Assembly (NCBI GenBank): GCA_963921935.1
Contig: OY998180.1
Span: 111,730,183 to 111,794,182, forward strand
Reading direction: 5' to 3'
Length of the DNA: 64,000 bases
Origin: Galeruca laticollis
Lineage: Eukaryota > Arthropoda > Insecta > Coleoptera > Chrysomelidae
Positions 11,120-22,413 of the stretch are shown piece by piece. A program made the translations under genes and the position numbers. Numbering within the stretch: the stretch's first letter is position 1; each line of letters begins with the position of its first letter. The notes beneath the pieces were generated by a model. It saw only the letters and a program-made list of their open reading frames with translations. It did not search any database and had not been told where the DNA came from.

Positions 11120-12568
11120 TTACTTTTCCGCCCAACCTATCTAATATGGGAGAAAAGTATTGGTTTACCCCAAAAAAAGTTGTAATTTTGAGTTATTTTT
11201 ACGTTTTCCACCAAGAACAACACGAAAAAACGGTTTTTAGAAAAAAATCCTGTGTGTATGTGGTCGTCGTCGGCCACTTTTCGTAACATGTCTTGTTAGC
11301 ACGATACAGCCTCTGGAGTGCAACAAGTCACCAATTTTATGATTCAATATTGTTCAGAATATCTCACAGATGAACCCTATTGATTTTCAGCTCACCAGAG
11401 CCAGTACAACTGGTGCTATGGTACTTGAAGTACGACATTTTTAGAGAAATTTCAGTTTGTTAGCACGATACAGCCTCCGGAGTGCAACAAGTCAGCAATT
11501 TTATAATTGAATGTTGTTCACGACATATCACAGATGAAACCTATTGATTTTCAGCTCACCAGATCCAGTACAACGGGTGCTATAGTACTAGAAGTACGAA
11601 TTTTTATCATTTTTGGAGAAAAGTTTGTTAGCACGGTACAGCTACCGGAGTGCAACAAGTTACCAATTATATGATTGAATATTGTTCATGACATATCACA
11701 GATGAACCCTATTGATTTTCAGCTCACCAGAGCCAGTACAACGGGTGCTATGGTACTTGAAGTACTACATTTTTGAAGAAATATCAGTTTGTTAGCACGA
11801 TACAGTCTCCGGAGTGTATACAAGTGACCAATTTTATGAAATTAACTGTCTCGACCCTTACTTCGTGGAATCTGCTCATATTAGTGTTTTAAATGAAACT
11901 CACGGTTTCTAGTTAATTCCACAATATAATAAAAGTTATTAGAAACCGTGAGTTTCATTTAAAACACTAATATGACCAATTTTATGATTGATTATTGTTC
12001 AGAGCGTCTCACAGATGAACTCTATTGATTTTCAGCTGACTAGAGCCAGTGAAACGGGTGCTATTGTACTTGAAGTACCAAATTTTTGTAATTTTTGAAG
12101 AATTTTCAGTTTGTTAGCACAATACAGCCTCTGGAGTGTTTAGAAGTGACCATGATTGGATATTGTTGAAGATGTTATATAGATGAACCTTATTGATTTT
12201 CAGGTCACTGGAAATAGTACAATGGGTGCTATGGCACTGGAATGGCCACATTTTTGGTCATTTTTTGAGAAATTTCGGGTTGTTAGCACGATACAGCCTC
12301 CGGAGTGTATACAAGTGACCAATATTATAATTGTATATTCTTAAGTGTGTGCCACAGATGAACCTTATTTATTTTCAGCTCACTAGAGCGAGTACAACGG
12401 GTCCTATAATTCCAGATATACTACATTTTTGGTTATTTTTTGAGAAATTTCGGTTTGTTAACACGATACAGTCTCCCAAGTGTATACAAGCGACAATTTT
12501 ATGATAGGATAATGTTCAGGGTGTCTCACAAATGCGGAAAAGTTAGTTGTGATCTTCAAAACCGTTTA
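11120..12568 (+). mobile_element. R-element copy 2, seven monomers
   Basis: It starts TTACTTTTCCGCCC and ends GCGGAAAAGTTAG, degenerate hairpin, ACCGTTTA. The seven internal monomers begin near 11293, 11456, 11627, 11789, 12108, 12271 and 12444. The spacing is 162-173 bp once the 133-bp insert at 11840-11972 and its duplicated target are removed. It is the longest copy in the window. Confidence 0.78.
11840..11972. mobile_element. Snap-back PLE terminal fragment with target duplication
   Basis: The PLE end (AACTGTCTCGACCCTTACTT, then CATATTAGTGTTTTAAATGA) is followed about 30 bp later by its own inverted copy, giving 34-bp perfectly paired arms (11877-11910 and 11941-11974). TGACCAATTTTATGA is present on both sides (11825-11839 and 11973-11987), once too often for the monomer, so it is a target duplication of about 11-15 bp. 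The exact length is blurred because the PLE end itself begins ATGAAATT. Confidence 0.82.
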
Positions 12569-13471
12569 CTTTTATTTATAAATAAGAAATAGTTAGTTAA
12601 TTTACTATTTTCATATTTTTATTTGGCTTTAATTATTTCTTCTTTACTTTAGTATTTTTTTTCCTTTTTCTTGGACTAATTATTTTACACTTCACAAGAA
12701 TATATTTATCAAATTTGGCGCCAATCGGTTCAACTGTTTGGCCGGAATTGACCTCACAGACAAACAGACCGATATCATAGAGATGACACTTGTTTCTTAC
12801 ATCCTTCCCTTCATCGGCGCTATGTGTGGACGTTTGTTACCCCACTAATAATGATTTTCATTTAGGTAAGATATACAGATTGTTTAATGTTATCTTCCTT
12901 AACCCAAACATTCTTTGTAGCCTGAAGATGACCATTGTGGGCCGAAACTAGTTGCTCAGCTTATGGAGGCTTTGTAAAACTTCATTATAATAAAATAACT
13001 TTGTGACATTTTGACTTTGAGCTTTTCATTAGTTGTAATACTAGTCACATTTGAGCTATGGATGAGATATTACTTTTAAATATATAGTAGCTCACCATTT
13101 ACCTTCCATACTTTCTTTAGAAATATTCGAATAAAAATTGTATAGTTAAGTCAATTAAAAAGTTTGGGCGTCAATGAAAAATCTAATAAAACTCCAAATT
13201 TGAGTATTTGAAAAGTTTCGACATAATATTTTAATTTGAATATATCTACGCCACTGGCGCACGCGCCTTTAATAAATCGTTATCATATTTTTATAATATG
13301 TATACTCATCAAATGATAAGTGAGATACTCATTCAGTGTTGCTATGTCTAGGGAAATAGACACCGAAACATCGAGTATTTGGATTAGATTACGTTTTTGT
13401 ATAATATTTTAGACCAATTTAATGAAATTTCTTTTCTCTTTATACTAATGAATTTTAAATAAATAATAAGA
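12569..13471. other. AT-rich interval, possible retroelement tail
   Basis: No protein is recognisable. A hammerhead-like motif lies at 12905-12975 (listed separately). Near 13342 a TGTCTA/TAGACA hairpin precedes CCGAAACATCG, which again resembles the end of a PLE or LINE but lacks the other half of a hammerhead core. Confidence 0.4.
12905..12975 (+). ncRNA. Hammerhead-like motif, isolated
   Basis: CTGAAGA (12922-12928), a stem with partner segments GACC and GGGC, GAAA (12944-12947), C-TA-G as a two-base-pair stem III and GTT (12951-12953) occur in hammerhead order. The flanks AGC and GCT could close stem I. The architecture matches the motif in the PLE tails here. No PLE coding sequence is adjacent. 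Confidence 0.35.
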
Positions 13472-13597
13472 ATAGGTCTAGCAGAAACTGACAAGTGCAG
13501 ATTCTGTGGGGAGAGAAGTTCTAGAATGCCTCGCCATTGCAATCCAACGCAAAAGTGCTTTGGACAAGAAACTTGTAGGAGCGAGGACCTAACCTAA
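13472..13597 (+). pseudogene. 3' end of a non-LTR retrotransposon ORF2
   Basis: The frame reads IGLAETDKCRFCGERSSRMP and ends at a stop. CRFC followed by H and C is the Cys/His motif found after the RNase H or RT domain of I- and R1-type ORF2 proteins. Only about 40 codons remain and the last Cys region is altered. Assignment is by motif only. Confidence 0.5.
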
Positions 13598-14505
13598 CCT
13601 TCTTGAAACCGGCTGGCGAGCTGTAAGAGCAACGAAAAGAGCACAATAAACGTTAAGGTTGCAATTAACAACCTGGAATATAAAAAAAACTAGCACTACT
13701 GGACTTTTTGTTGTGGATTATTTGAATTCCAACGTCCTTATCAACGGAGTATGAAACTAAACGACTCATCAGGGAAATTCACTCACAGTTTTAGTGACAC
13801 TACTCTTCACTTAACACTTTCCCCTATATTTTAATTCGCTATGCTAGTATCTTATTTCAACGATTTCTATGTCCTCTATCATGTCTTCGTTTTCTATCCC
13901 TGTCGTTTTTTTAATTAACAATCTAAATAAAAAATTCTTCATTCAATTCAACTCTGCGTATATATTAAAAAACAGGTAGTAATATCCAACTTTTAAGTTG
14001 ATTTCTCGTAGAAAACTGTACTTGTATCTAGTTACATAACTTTTATCTGTTTTACATGCAAAGCAGTACTAACATTTAAATTTAATTATGATGACAATTG
14101 AAATTTATTGACATGAAAGTTATATTTTTGACCTCGAATGATACATGTATCGGTTTCACTGTTATCTCCTTTTGAAAAGACTAGTTTCTGGAAAATGTCC
14201 ATTCCTTTCATATCAGTATGAATGAATCTGCCCTGTAATGTTTTACCATGCATATTCGATAATCCTAGTGTCTTTTGTAGTACTTCCCGTAGATTCTTAA
14301 TAACACGTTATCATATGCTTTTTCCTTCCTTAAAAAATTGCTTAATTCCTAAACAATGTTATATATCGATTCCTTTCTTCCGCCAGAAAAGATGCATTTT
14401 AATTATTAACCCTATTTGAATTCTTCCATTTCATATTTGTAAACAATATAGGGGATTAAAGCTGGAGTAGAAATTTTTGTAAAAAATTACCTTAAAAAAA
14501 TGTGT
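13598..14505. other. Interval without a recognisable gene
   Basis: AT-rich; the 65-codon frame at 14222-14419 looks accidental. I see no repeats or structures I can name. Confidence 0.4.
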
Positions 14506-14960
14506 AGTAGCTACGTCTATGCAATGGAAAATTCTTGGGTTTGAATCAGATCAGTAGCGGCAATTATGACGATTTACAGTACCGTTCATAAAAAGAGCGG
14601 CATTCATCGAAGAAATATATATTAAAAGAGAAACTGGATCGTTCGCTCATTATTTAGTAAAATTGCATACGGCGATCATAATGATCGTCATTAAGCTCCT
14701 GCACAAATGTATTTTATACGCATGGAATTTGTTCTTCAAAATGGTTTGAAAGCTAGTTCGATTGACTCTAGGCATAGATGTTAATTGCCTTGTACTTAAC
14801 GTAGGATCTAGATGGACATGTCCCAAAACTGCAACTTCACTAGCTGCATCAACTGCATGGATCTATTTTCTCGTTTTTTATTAGGTACGTTTCCAGTCTC
14901 TGGAAATTTTTTCACTAACTCTAGAACATACTTCCTACTGACCTGTTTATCTTAATATTT
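14506..14960 (-). pseudogene. Tc1/mariner-superfamily transposase fragment
   Basis: The minus strand carries a weak N-terminal HTH (KYVLELVKKFPETGNVPNKK), then HLDPTLSTRQLTSMPRVN and FQTILKNKFHAYKIHL, the second HTH of DUF4817-type transposases. Further on, NAALFMNGTVNRHNCRY is the segment just after the first catalytic Asp (family pattern: DEAxFxLNGxVNRHNCRYW). Two in-frame stops and at least two frame changes are present. The fragment ends before the second Asp. Confidence 0.7.
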
Positions 14961-15329
14961 TTAATCAAATAACTGAGCAGTTACATATGCACACTTATTG
15001 TTCATAAAATAAAGCGAAATTATCTACCCTATCCGCATTGGAAAAACCATGGTATTTAATTTTCAAAAACACAATTTAACAAAACTAGGCTTCGATACTT
15101 CCACTAATTTCAAGTTCTTTGTATGTCTGTATTGTATCCATTTGTCATTTACAAATGCGATAAAAAATTATTAAAACAATGCAAAGCGAGAAAATCAACA
15201 TTTAAACCATATGCGTACTCAACGACCTGTAACGGATTGAAACGCAAAACTATTCACTTAGACTATTTATTGTACAAATTTGCAATTGATTTCGATTATT
15301 ACACAAACTGCTCACTCAAACTAATCCAC
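14961..15329. other. Interval without a recognisable gene
   Basis: Nothing recognisable. The plus-strand frame from 15123 runs into the antisense of the Jockey element and is not a gene. Confidence 0.4.
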
Positions 15330-18119
15330 TTGCTAAGGCTGTCCATACTCGAGGTCCTGCTCATCTTTCTAGGGATAGGCAGGCCCTCTAATAGGTGGTC
15401 CCCCTTTTCTCGATGTTCCGTGATTCTTGGTCTTCATTGCTGCACGCGGTCCAGCTGTTTTCTTGGCCGTGGATGCCTGGCGTAGTATTCTCTAGTGTAG
15501 TTCGTCAGCTCCCTCATTTGGATATTGGGGTGGGTCTTCAGCTCATCGAATCTTCTCCTGGCTGTCTCTTCCATGATGTCTTCGATCTGCTCTTGGTCCA
15601 ACACTCGGTAGATCTGCTGGTTCCTGATGTACTAAGGGACGATCACTGCTTGCCTCAGGCTGATGTTCTGCGGGGCTTGGAGCTTCTTTCGATGACTCTC
15701 TGCAGTGTACCCCCATGCTGTACTTGCATACAACAGGATGGCCCTGATGAGTCGGAGCTTGGTCTTCAGTTCCAGTTTGTACTTTCTTCCGATGAGTTCT
15801 CCCATTCGTCCTCTTGCCTTTTTTGCCTTGTCAACCAGGTAGTCGACGTGGTCCTTGAACGTTAGTCTTTGGTATAGGATGACTCCCAAGTACTTCGCTT
15901 TGGTGCTCGAGCTGACTTTTTTCCCGCTATGTCCACGTTGTTCTCAGGTATCTTCCTGTTCTTTTTGAAGAACACGTCTTGTGTCTTCTCTGCGTTGAGG
16001 CTGATCTTCCACTTCGTACATCAGTAGTCGATTCGGTCCACGGCTTCTTGTAGTCTTCTCGTTACCATCGCTGGCTGGGTGCTTCTGGTTACCAACGCTG
16101 GCTGGGTGCTTCTGGTTGCGATGGCAGTGTCGTCTGCGTACCGTGCCCTCATGGTGGTGTCTGTCTTGGGGATGTCCACCGTGTAGATGTTGTAGAGCAC
16201 CGGGGAGAGGACCGCTCCCTGTGGTACTCATGTCTCCATCCTTCCCAGTTCGGATTTGATCTTGTTGATCTTGACCTGGAAGCTTCTGTTCTTCAGTTAG
16301 TTGCACAGCAGCTTCGTGAGAGCTCTGGAGTATCCGGCTTCTCTCACCTTGTATATCAGGCCATCGTACCAGACACAGTCGAAGGCTTTACAGACATCCA
16401 AGAAGATGGTTTCCGTTGCTTGGTTTCTGTTGAATCCTTGGGTGGTGTATTCTACTATGTTCAGGACTTGGTCTTCGGCTCTTAGTAGTTTCCTGAATAC
16501 GAACTGTTCTTCTGGAAGAATCCCGATGGTTTCTGTTTCCTCTTGAAGTATATTCAAGATGATCCTCTCGGCTATCTTGCTCAGCTTAGTGAGGATATGG
16601 ATAGGCCTGTAGTTCTGAGGGAACATCGGGTCCTTTTCGCTCTTCCTCAGTATGATGGCCTCCGCTTCTGTCCATTAGTCTGGGAAGTGCTTGGTCTTTA
16701 GTATTCCGTAGATGATCGCTGTCAGGAATAGCACTCCTTTTCTTGGTAGATGTTTCAGGGCGTTGTTGGTGATGCCATATTCCCCTGGTGCCTTTCTCTT
16801 CTGTCTGGTCCGGATGATGTAGGCTACTTCCTCAGGGGTGATGTAGCCTAGGTTTCCGTGGTCGTCGTCTTGGTTTTGTACTTCTTCTTCGACTTGGTCT
16901 GAGGAGTCAATGTCCTCGTCTGGGTGCTCGTTCAGGGTGAACTGGCGTTCTATGGTTCTTCCGAAGGCCTGTGCTTTTTGCTCGTTTGTATGGGTTTAGG
17001 CCGTTGACTCAGTGTATTGTTGGGGTCTCTATTCTGTCTTGTCTCAGGATTTTGGCGAGCTTCCATAGTCCTGGTGTGTCTGGGTCCAGTTCTTCTAGTC
17101 TGTTCTCCCATTCCTTTGATCGGTCTTGCATCAGTTGCGTCTTGACCTCTTCTTTCAGTCTGTTCGCTTCTCACTTGTATTCTGGGTTTCTTGTCACGTT
17201 GGCCCTGTTTTTCACCCTGATGAGCTCTCACAGTTCATCGCTGACGTTGGAGAACCTCTTGTAGTGTTCCACCGGTCTCGTTGTCGTGCTGTCTTCCAGT
17301 GCTTGTTGAATAGCTTCTTCTAGCTGTCTCAGTTGATCTTCCAGTTTCGCTGCATTGGCAATGAACAGTACTGGTCCAATCAGCTGTCCGGCTCAGCACT
17401 TGAACTTCTTCCAGTCAGTCTACTTTACTTCTCTTCCTGTTGTTCTCTCGCCTTCTCCCAGCGTGAGGATGACTGGCTCGTGGTCGGTACCTCCTTCTCG
17501 GTTGGTGATGTCCCATACCTGTGAGATGCCTTGTAGTTTGGCGATGTCCAGTACGTCTCCTCTCCTCTGGAAGGTGTGTGTGTTGGTCCTGGTGTTCATA
17601 TGACGTGCAGCTCTGGTCTTCTGTCTGCGATGTTTGTCAGCTTTCTTCCTGCCGTGTTGAGATGTCTGCTCTTCCTGGCTCTGGATTTGGCGTTGAGGTC
17701 TCTCATCAGTACACCTTGGTGGCCGTTTGGAAGGAGGACTTCTACATCTTCTCCGTGCAGGTCGTCTGCAGGTCTCTTTTAGGCTGATACGATCCATATT
17801 TCGCCAAAACCTGTTTGGACTACTATGATAGTGGCTTCCAACGTCAGGAGGTCCAGTGTGGTTACTCTGTGGTGGTGCAGTGTGGTCTTCACTAGGATGG
17901 CAGTTTCTCCGCTTATGACGTTGTTGTCGTCTCTGTAGATCCTGTAGTCTGGCCATCTGAACTCGTAGTTTTCTCCTGGTAACTTCGTTTCTTGTAGGGC
18001 GAATACGTCTAGGTCTTCTTCTTCTAGTATGGTCCCCATCAGGTTGATGTTGACTCGTAGTCCTCCGCTGTTCCAGGTTCCTATCTTCAGCTAGTTTGGT
18101 CCGGGATGGTGCGGATCCA
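15330..18119 (-). pseudogene. Jockey ORF2: AP endonuclease plus reverse transcriptase, many breaks
   Basis: The N-terminal AP-endonuclease starts with a GTWNSGGL block and continues LDVFALQETKLPGENYEFRW (about 17940-18100). A linker with several frameshifts follows. The RT includes PQNYRPIHILTKLSKIAER (about 16570-16626), TETIFLDVCKAFDCVWYDGL (motif A, FLDVxKAFD, about 16380) and RYADDTAIAT (motif C at about 16120-16150, YADD intact). A 27-bp stretch (GCTGGCTGGGTGCTTCTGGT plus seven bases) is duplicated in tandem at about 16068-16120, right behind motif C; the 61.6-kb copy has it only once. Multiple shifts and stops make it non-functional. ORF2 would cut the target and prime reverse transcription. 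Confidence 0.88.
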
Positions 18120-19312
18120 TTAACGTTTCATCAGGCTGACGAAGATATCCTGCATATGTTGCATGTGCGTCGAGAACATTTTCGTTGATTCCAAGACGTC
18201 TGGTTTTTGTTGGGTGGTCTTCTTGTCTGCACTGGCGTAGCTTGTCTTTGCTGTTCTGATTCCGGATGGTTGGCTTCTCGCTGTTCCCTGGGAGTTAATC
18301 GTCTTGGGTGTTGTTTGGGGTTCTGCCGTCTTTGGCGCTGTCGCCTTTTTCTTGGGTGCTTTGAGACACCCTCTGTAGTTGGCTGGATGTTCTCCTTCGC
18401 AGTTGGCGCAGATGGCAGGTTTGTTCTTCGGTATATCGTAATTTCCGGATCGGTGGTTTCCACCGCATCTGACACATCTTGTGTCCATGTGGCAGGTCGA
18501 CTGTCCGTGATGGTAGCCTTGGCAGTTGTAGCACTGCATTGGCCCGATTCTTCTTCTAGGATTTCCTTGTCTCACTTTGGCGCTGAGGGTGAACTCCATT
18601 TTCTTTATTTTTCTTTTCTCTCTGTAGCTGGAGTGAAGTTGGGCGATCCTCTTGACGTGTATTCCTTGTCCCCGGAGATCATATTTGATGTCCTCGACGT
18701 CTTCGTTTGGGGATAGTCCTCCGATGACGGTTTTCGCCACATTGTCTTCCTTCCTAGTTTTCTGTAGTCATCCGCTTTTTCTATGATTATCTTGATCCTT
18801 AGTCTCTCGTTGTTGACTCCTCTTGCTTCGGCTTCTCTCCTTATCCTCGGAAAGTCCTTCGTCGTTTTTAGTATTAACGGTGGTGGCCTCTTTTCTTTTG
18901 TTGGTTGTGTCTTCTCTGTCTGGGTTGGAACATGGGCTTCTTTTTTTTCTGCTCTATGCTGGCGTTGGATTTCACTAAGGGGCAAAGAGAAATCGTCTTC
19001 TTCTTGTATGGCGGTATCCATCTCTTCTTCTTCCTGTTGTTTCATCGTCATAGTTGCTGCTTGGCTGATCTGGGTTGGTCCGTTGGATCTCTTTCTTCTT
19101 GGGCTTTCGGGCTTCTGCTTCTTTGTTTCCTCAGTTGGCTTGTCAACTGGTTCATCAATTGTGCCTGGGACGCCCTCATTTCTTCTTGGAATTGGCTATT
19201 TTCCTTCCTTGCTTCGGCGAGGTGCGTTGACGGTTTTCTCAAGTCTGCAGATCATCGCGTGAGCTTCGGTGAGCGTCGCTTGAGATTCTATGAACTTCCT
19301 TTTCATCTCTGA
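18120..19312 (-). pseudogene. Jockey ORF1 (gag-like, PRE_C2HC plus zinc knuckles)
   Basis: From an ATG at 19312 the protein starts MKRKFIESQATLTEAHAMIC, a charged and probably coiled-coil N-terminus. A Lys/Glu/Pro-rich spacer follows. The PRE_C2HC domain begins near KTTKDFPRIRREAEARGVNN and includes the typical VIGGL block. Three CCHC knuckles follow: CYNCQGYHHGQSTC, CVRCGGNHRSGNY (His and Cys partly lost) and CANCEGEHPANYRGC. The C-terminus is Lys/Thr-rich. At least three frameshifts (near 19230, 19050 and 18745) separate the parts. ORF1 proteins of this type bind the element RNA in the RNP. Confidence 0.88.
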
Positions 19313-19320
19313 TCGACTGA

Positions 19321-19604
19321 CTAAAAAGGGTCTCGATATTTTACATATATTTACCATGTCGTGAAAATCATAAAATATGGTGATTCTTTCTTATTCACAT
19401 TATCTAACTTAAAATTCTGAGTACTATTTATGATTAAATTGAATAATGATTGGGTTATGTGATTCAAGTGGACCCTCAAAGGTCGTAGACGATCCCTTTT
19501 GTGTGTTTATGTTCACTCCATAATACAAACGTGAGAATAAAACTCGTATAGTTAAATTCTCCGTTTAACGAATACACCACTTTCAAGAACAAACATTGTG
19601 AGTT
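19321..19604. other. AT-rich spacer
   Basis: Nothing recognisable between the Jockey 5' end and the target duplication of the foldback element. Confidence 0.4.
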
Positions 19605-19689
19605 AATTTATTGACGGGTGTGAAAACAGCCACGGTTTTTCCAGCCACGGTTTCGATGCGGCAACACCGCGCACACGTCCTATCATTCT

Positions 19690-21394
19690 ATAAAAAAATA
19701 ACAATGCGATGGCACGCATTGGGAGTAGATGGATAATATTCATATTCAATAGAATCATCATTGTGAACTGTCAAAAGTCATTGTCGGGGCATAGGAGGGG
19801 GCACAGGTAGATGTAAATAATAATTAATTTTCTAAAAAACTAACAAAGCGATGGCACGCATCCAGACTCGATGGGTTATGTTCTTATCCAATAGAATAAT
19901 GGTTGTGAACTGTCAAAAGTCATTGTCGGGCCGTAGGAGGGGGTACAGGTCGATATAAGTATTAATTAATTCTATAAAAAAATAACAAGGTGATGGCACG
20001 CATTCAGACTCGATGGATAATGTTCATATTCAATAGAAAAATGGTTGTGATCTGTCAAAACTCATTGTCGGGCCGTAGGAGGGGGCACAGGTAGATTTAA
20101 ATGATAATTAATTTTATAAAAAACTAAAAAAGCGATGGCACGCATCTAGACTCGATGGATAATGTTCATATTCAAAAGAATAATGGTTGTAAACTGTCAA
20201 AAGTGATTGTCGGGCCGTAGGAAGGGGTACAGGTCGATATAAATATTAATTAATTCTATAAAAAAATAACAGTGCGATGGCACGCATTCAGACTCGATGG
20301 ATAATGTTAATATTCAATAGAATAATCATTGTGACCTGTCAAAAGTCATTGTCGGGCCGTAGGAGGGGGTACAGATCGATATTAATATTAATTAATTCTA
20401 TAAAAAAATAACAAAGCGATGGCACGCATTCAGACTCGATGGATAATGTTCTTATTCAATAGAATAATGGTTGTGAACTGTCAAAAGTCATTGTCGGGCC
20501 GTAGGAGGGTGTACAGGTCGATATAAGTATTAATTAATTCTATAAAAAAATAACAAGGCAATGGCACGCATTCAGACTCGATTTATAATGTTCATATTCA
20601 GTGGAGTAATGATTGAGAACTGTCAAAAGTCATTGTAGGGCCGTAGGAGGGGGTACAGGTCGATATAAATAATAATTAATTCTATAAAAAAATAACAACG
20701 CGATGACACGCATTCAGACTCGATGGATAATGTTCATATTCAGTAGAATAATGGTTGAGAACTGTCAAAAGTCATTGTCGGGCCGTTGGAGGGGGTACAG
20801 GTCGATATAAATATTAATTATTTCTATAAAAAAATAACAAAGCGATGGCACTCATCCAGACTCGATGGATAATGTTCTGATTCAATAGAATAATGGTTGT
20901 GAACTGTCAAAAGTCATTGTCGGGCCGTAGGAGGGGGTACAGGTCGATATAAGTATTAATTAATTCTATAAAAAAATAACAAGGTGATGGCACGCATTCA
21001 GACTCGATGGATAATGTTCATATTCAGTAGAATAATGGTTGAGAATTGTCAAAAGTCATTGTCAGGCCGTAGGAGGGGGTACAGGTCGATATAAATATCA
21101 ATTAATTCTATAAAAAAATAACAAAGCGATGGCACGCATCCAGACTCGATGGGTAATGTTCTTATCCAATAAAATAATGGTTGTGAACTGTCAAAAGTCA
21201 TTGTCGGGCCGTAGGAGGGGGTACAGGTCGATATAAATATTAATTAATTCTATAAAAAAATAACAAAGCGATAGCACGCATCCAGACTCGATGGATAATG
21301 TTCTTATTCAATAGAATAATGGTTGTGAACTGTCAAAAGTCATTGTCGGGCCGTAGGAGGGGCAAAGGTAGATTTAAATAATAATTAATTTTAA
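19690..21394 (+). repeat. Left arm, 12 tandem 142-bp units
   Basis: GATGGCACGCAT or a close variant recurs at 19708, 19850, 19992, 20134, 20276, 20418, 20560, 20702, 20844, 20986, 21128 and 21270. Each unit also carries CTGTCAAAAGTCATTGTCGG and GTAGGAGGGGGTACAGGT. Divergence between units is low. Confidence 0.95.
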
Positions 21395-22330
21395 CAGCTC
21401 ACAATAATTATTATAATGAATATGAACATTATTCATCGAGTCTGAATGCGTGCCATCGCTTTGTTATTTTTTTATGAAATTAAGTAATATTTATATCGAC
21501 CTGTACCCCCTCCTACGGCCCGGCAATGACTTTTGACAGTTCTCAACCATTATTTTACTGAATATGAACATTATCCATCGAGTCTGAATGCGTGCAATCG
21601 CCTTGTTATTTTTTTATAGGATTAATTAATATTTATATCGACCTGTACCACCTCCTACGGCCCGACAATGACTTTTGACAGTTCACAACCATTATTCTAT
21701 TGAATAAGAACATTATCCCTCGAGTCTGAATGCGTGCCATCGCTTTGTTGTTTTTTTATAGAATTAATTAATATTAATATCGATCTGTACCTCCTCCTAC
21801 GGCCCGACAATGACTTTTGACAGCTCACAATGATTATTCTATTGAATATGAACATTATCGATTGAGTCTGAATCCGTGCCATCACTCTGTTATTTTTTTA
21901 TGAAATTAAGTAATATTTATATCGACCTGTACCCCCTCCTACGGCCCGAGAATCACTTTTGACAGTTCACAACCAATATTCTTTTGAATATGAACATTAT
22001 CCATCGAGTCTGGATGCGTGTCATCGCTTTGTTAGTTTTTTATAAAATTAATTATTATTTAAATCTACCTGTGCCCCCTCCTACGGCCCGACAATGACTT
22101 TTGACATTTCACAACCATTATTCTATTGAATATGAACATTATCCATCGAGTCTGAATGCGTGCCATCGCTTTGTTAGTTTTTTATAGGACGAATTAATAT
22201 TTAAATCGACCTGTACCTCCTCCTATGCCCCGACAATGACTTTTGACAGTTCACAATGATGATTATATTGAATATGAATATTATCCATCTACTCCCAATG
22301 CGTGCCATCGCAGTGTTATTTTTTTATAGA
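21395..22330 (-). repeat. Right arm, 7 inverted 142-bp units
   Basis: ATGCGTGCCATC or a variant recurs at 21447, 21588, 21730, 21872, 22014, 22156 and 22298. The outermost unit shares private variants with the outermost left unit (for example GGGAGTAGATGGATAATATT), so the arms correspond by position. Confidence 0.95.
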
Positions 22331-22413
22331 ATGATAAGTATGTGTCCGCGGTGTTGCCACATCGAAACCGTGGCTAGAAAAACCGTGGCTGTTTTCACAC
22401 CCGTAATTTATTG

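Larger units (their letters stand above)
15330..19320 (-). mobile_element. Jockey-clade non-LTR retrotransposon, copy 1
   Basis: Minus-strand element with a gag-like ORF1 (19312-18120) followed at once by an EN-RT ORF2 (18119 to about 15330). It is clearly more GC-rich than its surroundings. A second copy of the same family, 5'-truncated, lies at 60850-63000. The two share the 3' sequence ACTCGAGGTCCTGCTCATCT (one mismatch), which places the 3' end near 15330. No poly-A tail or target duplication was identified. Confidence 0.88.
19614..22404. mobile_element. Foldback-like element of 142-bp tandem units with 9-bp target duplication
   Basis: The ends ACGGGTGTGAAAACAGCCAC and, inverted, the same sequence at 22385-22404 form TIRs of about 75 bp. 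AATTTATTG flanks both sides exactly (19605-19613 and 22405-22413), a 9-bp target duplication. Inside, 12 direct units fill the left arm and 7 inverted units the right arm, every unit spaced 142 bp except one gap of 141 bp. There is no central loop and no coding sequence. Tandem units in inverted arms plus a 9-bp duplication match the foldback (FB) class, which is related to MULEs; the unit length is far larger than the 10-31 bp of Drosophila FB. Confidence 0.9.

Noticed and set aside
13335..13375. Possible hammerhead at TGTCTA/TAGACA
   Set aside because: CCGAAACATCG follows the stem, but no CTGANGA is found upstream.
18207..19312. Long plus-strand frames (169, 159 and 135 codons) opposite the Jockey ORF1
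   Set aside because: They are antisense shadows: the minus strand has PRE_C2HC and zinc-knuckle motifs, while the plus frames are Leu/Ser/Phe-rich without any motif.
19690..22330. Regularly spaced repeats that could suggest a CRISPR array
   Set aside because: The full 142-bp unit repeats, not a short repeat with unique spacers, the second half is inverted, and the setting is a eukaryotic transposon.
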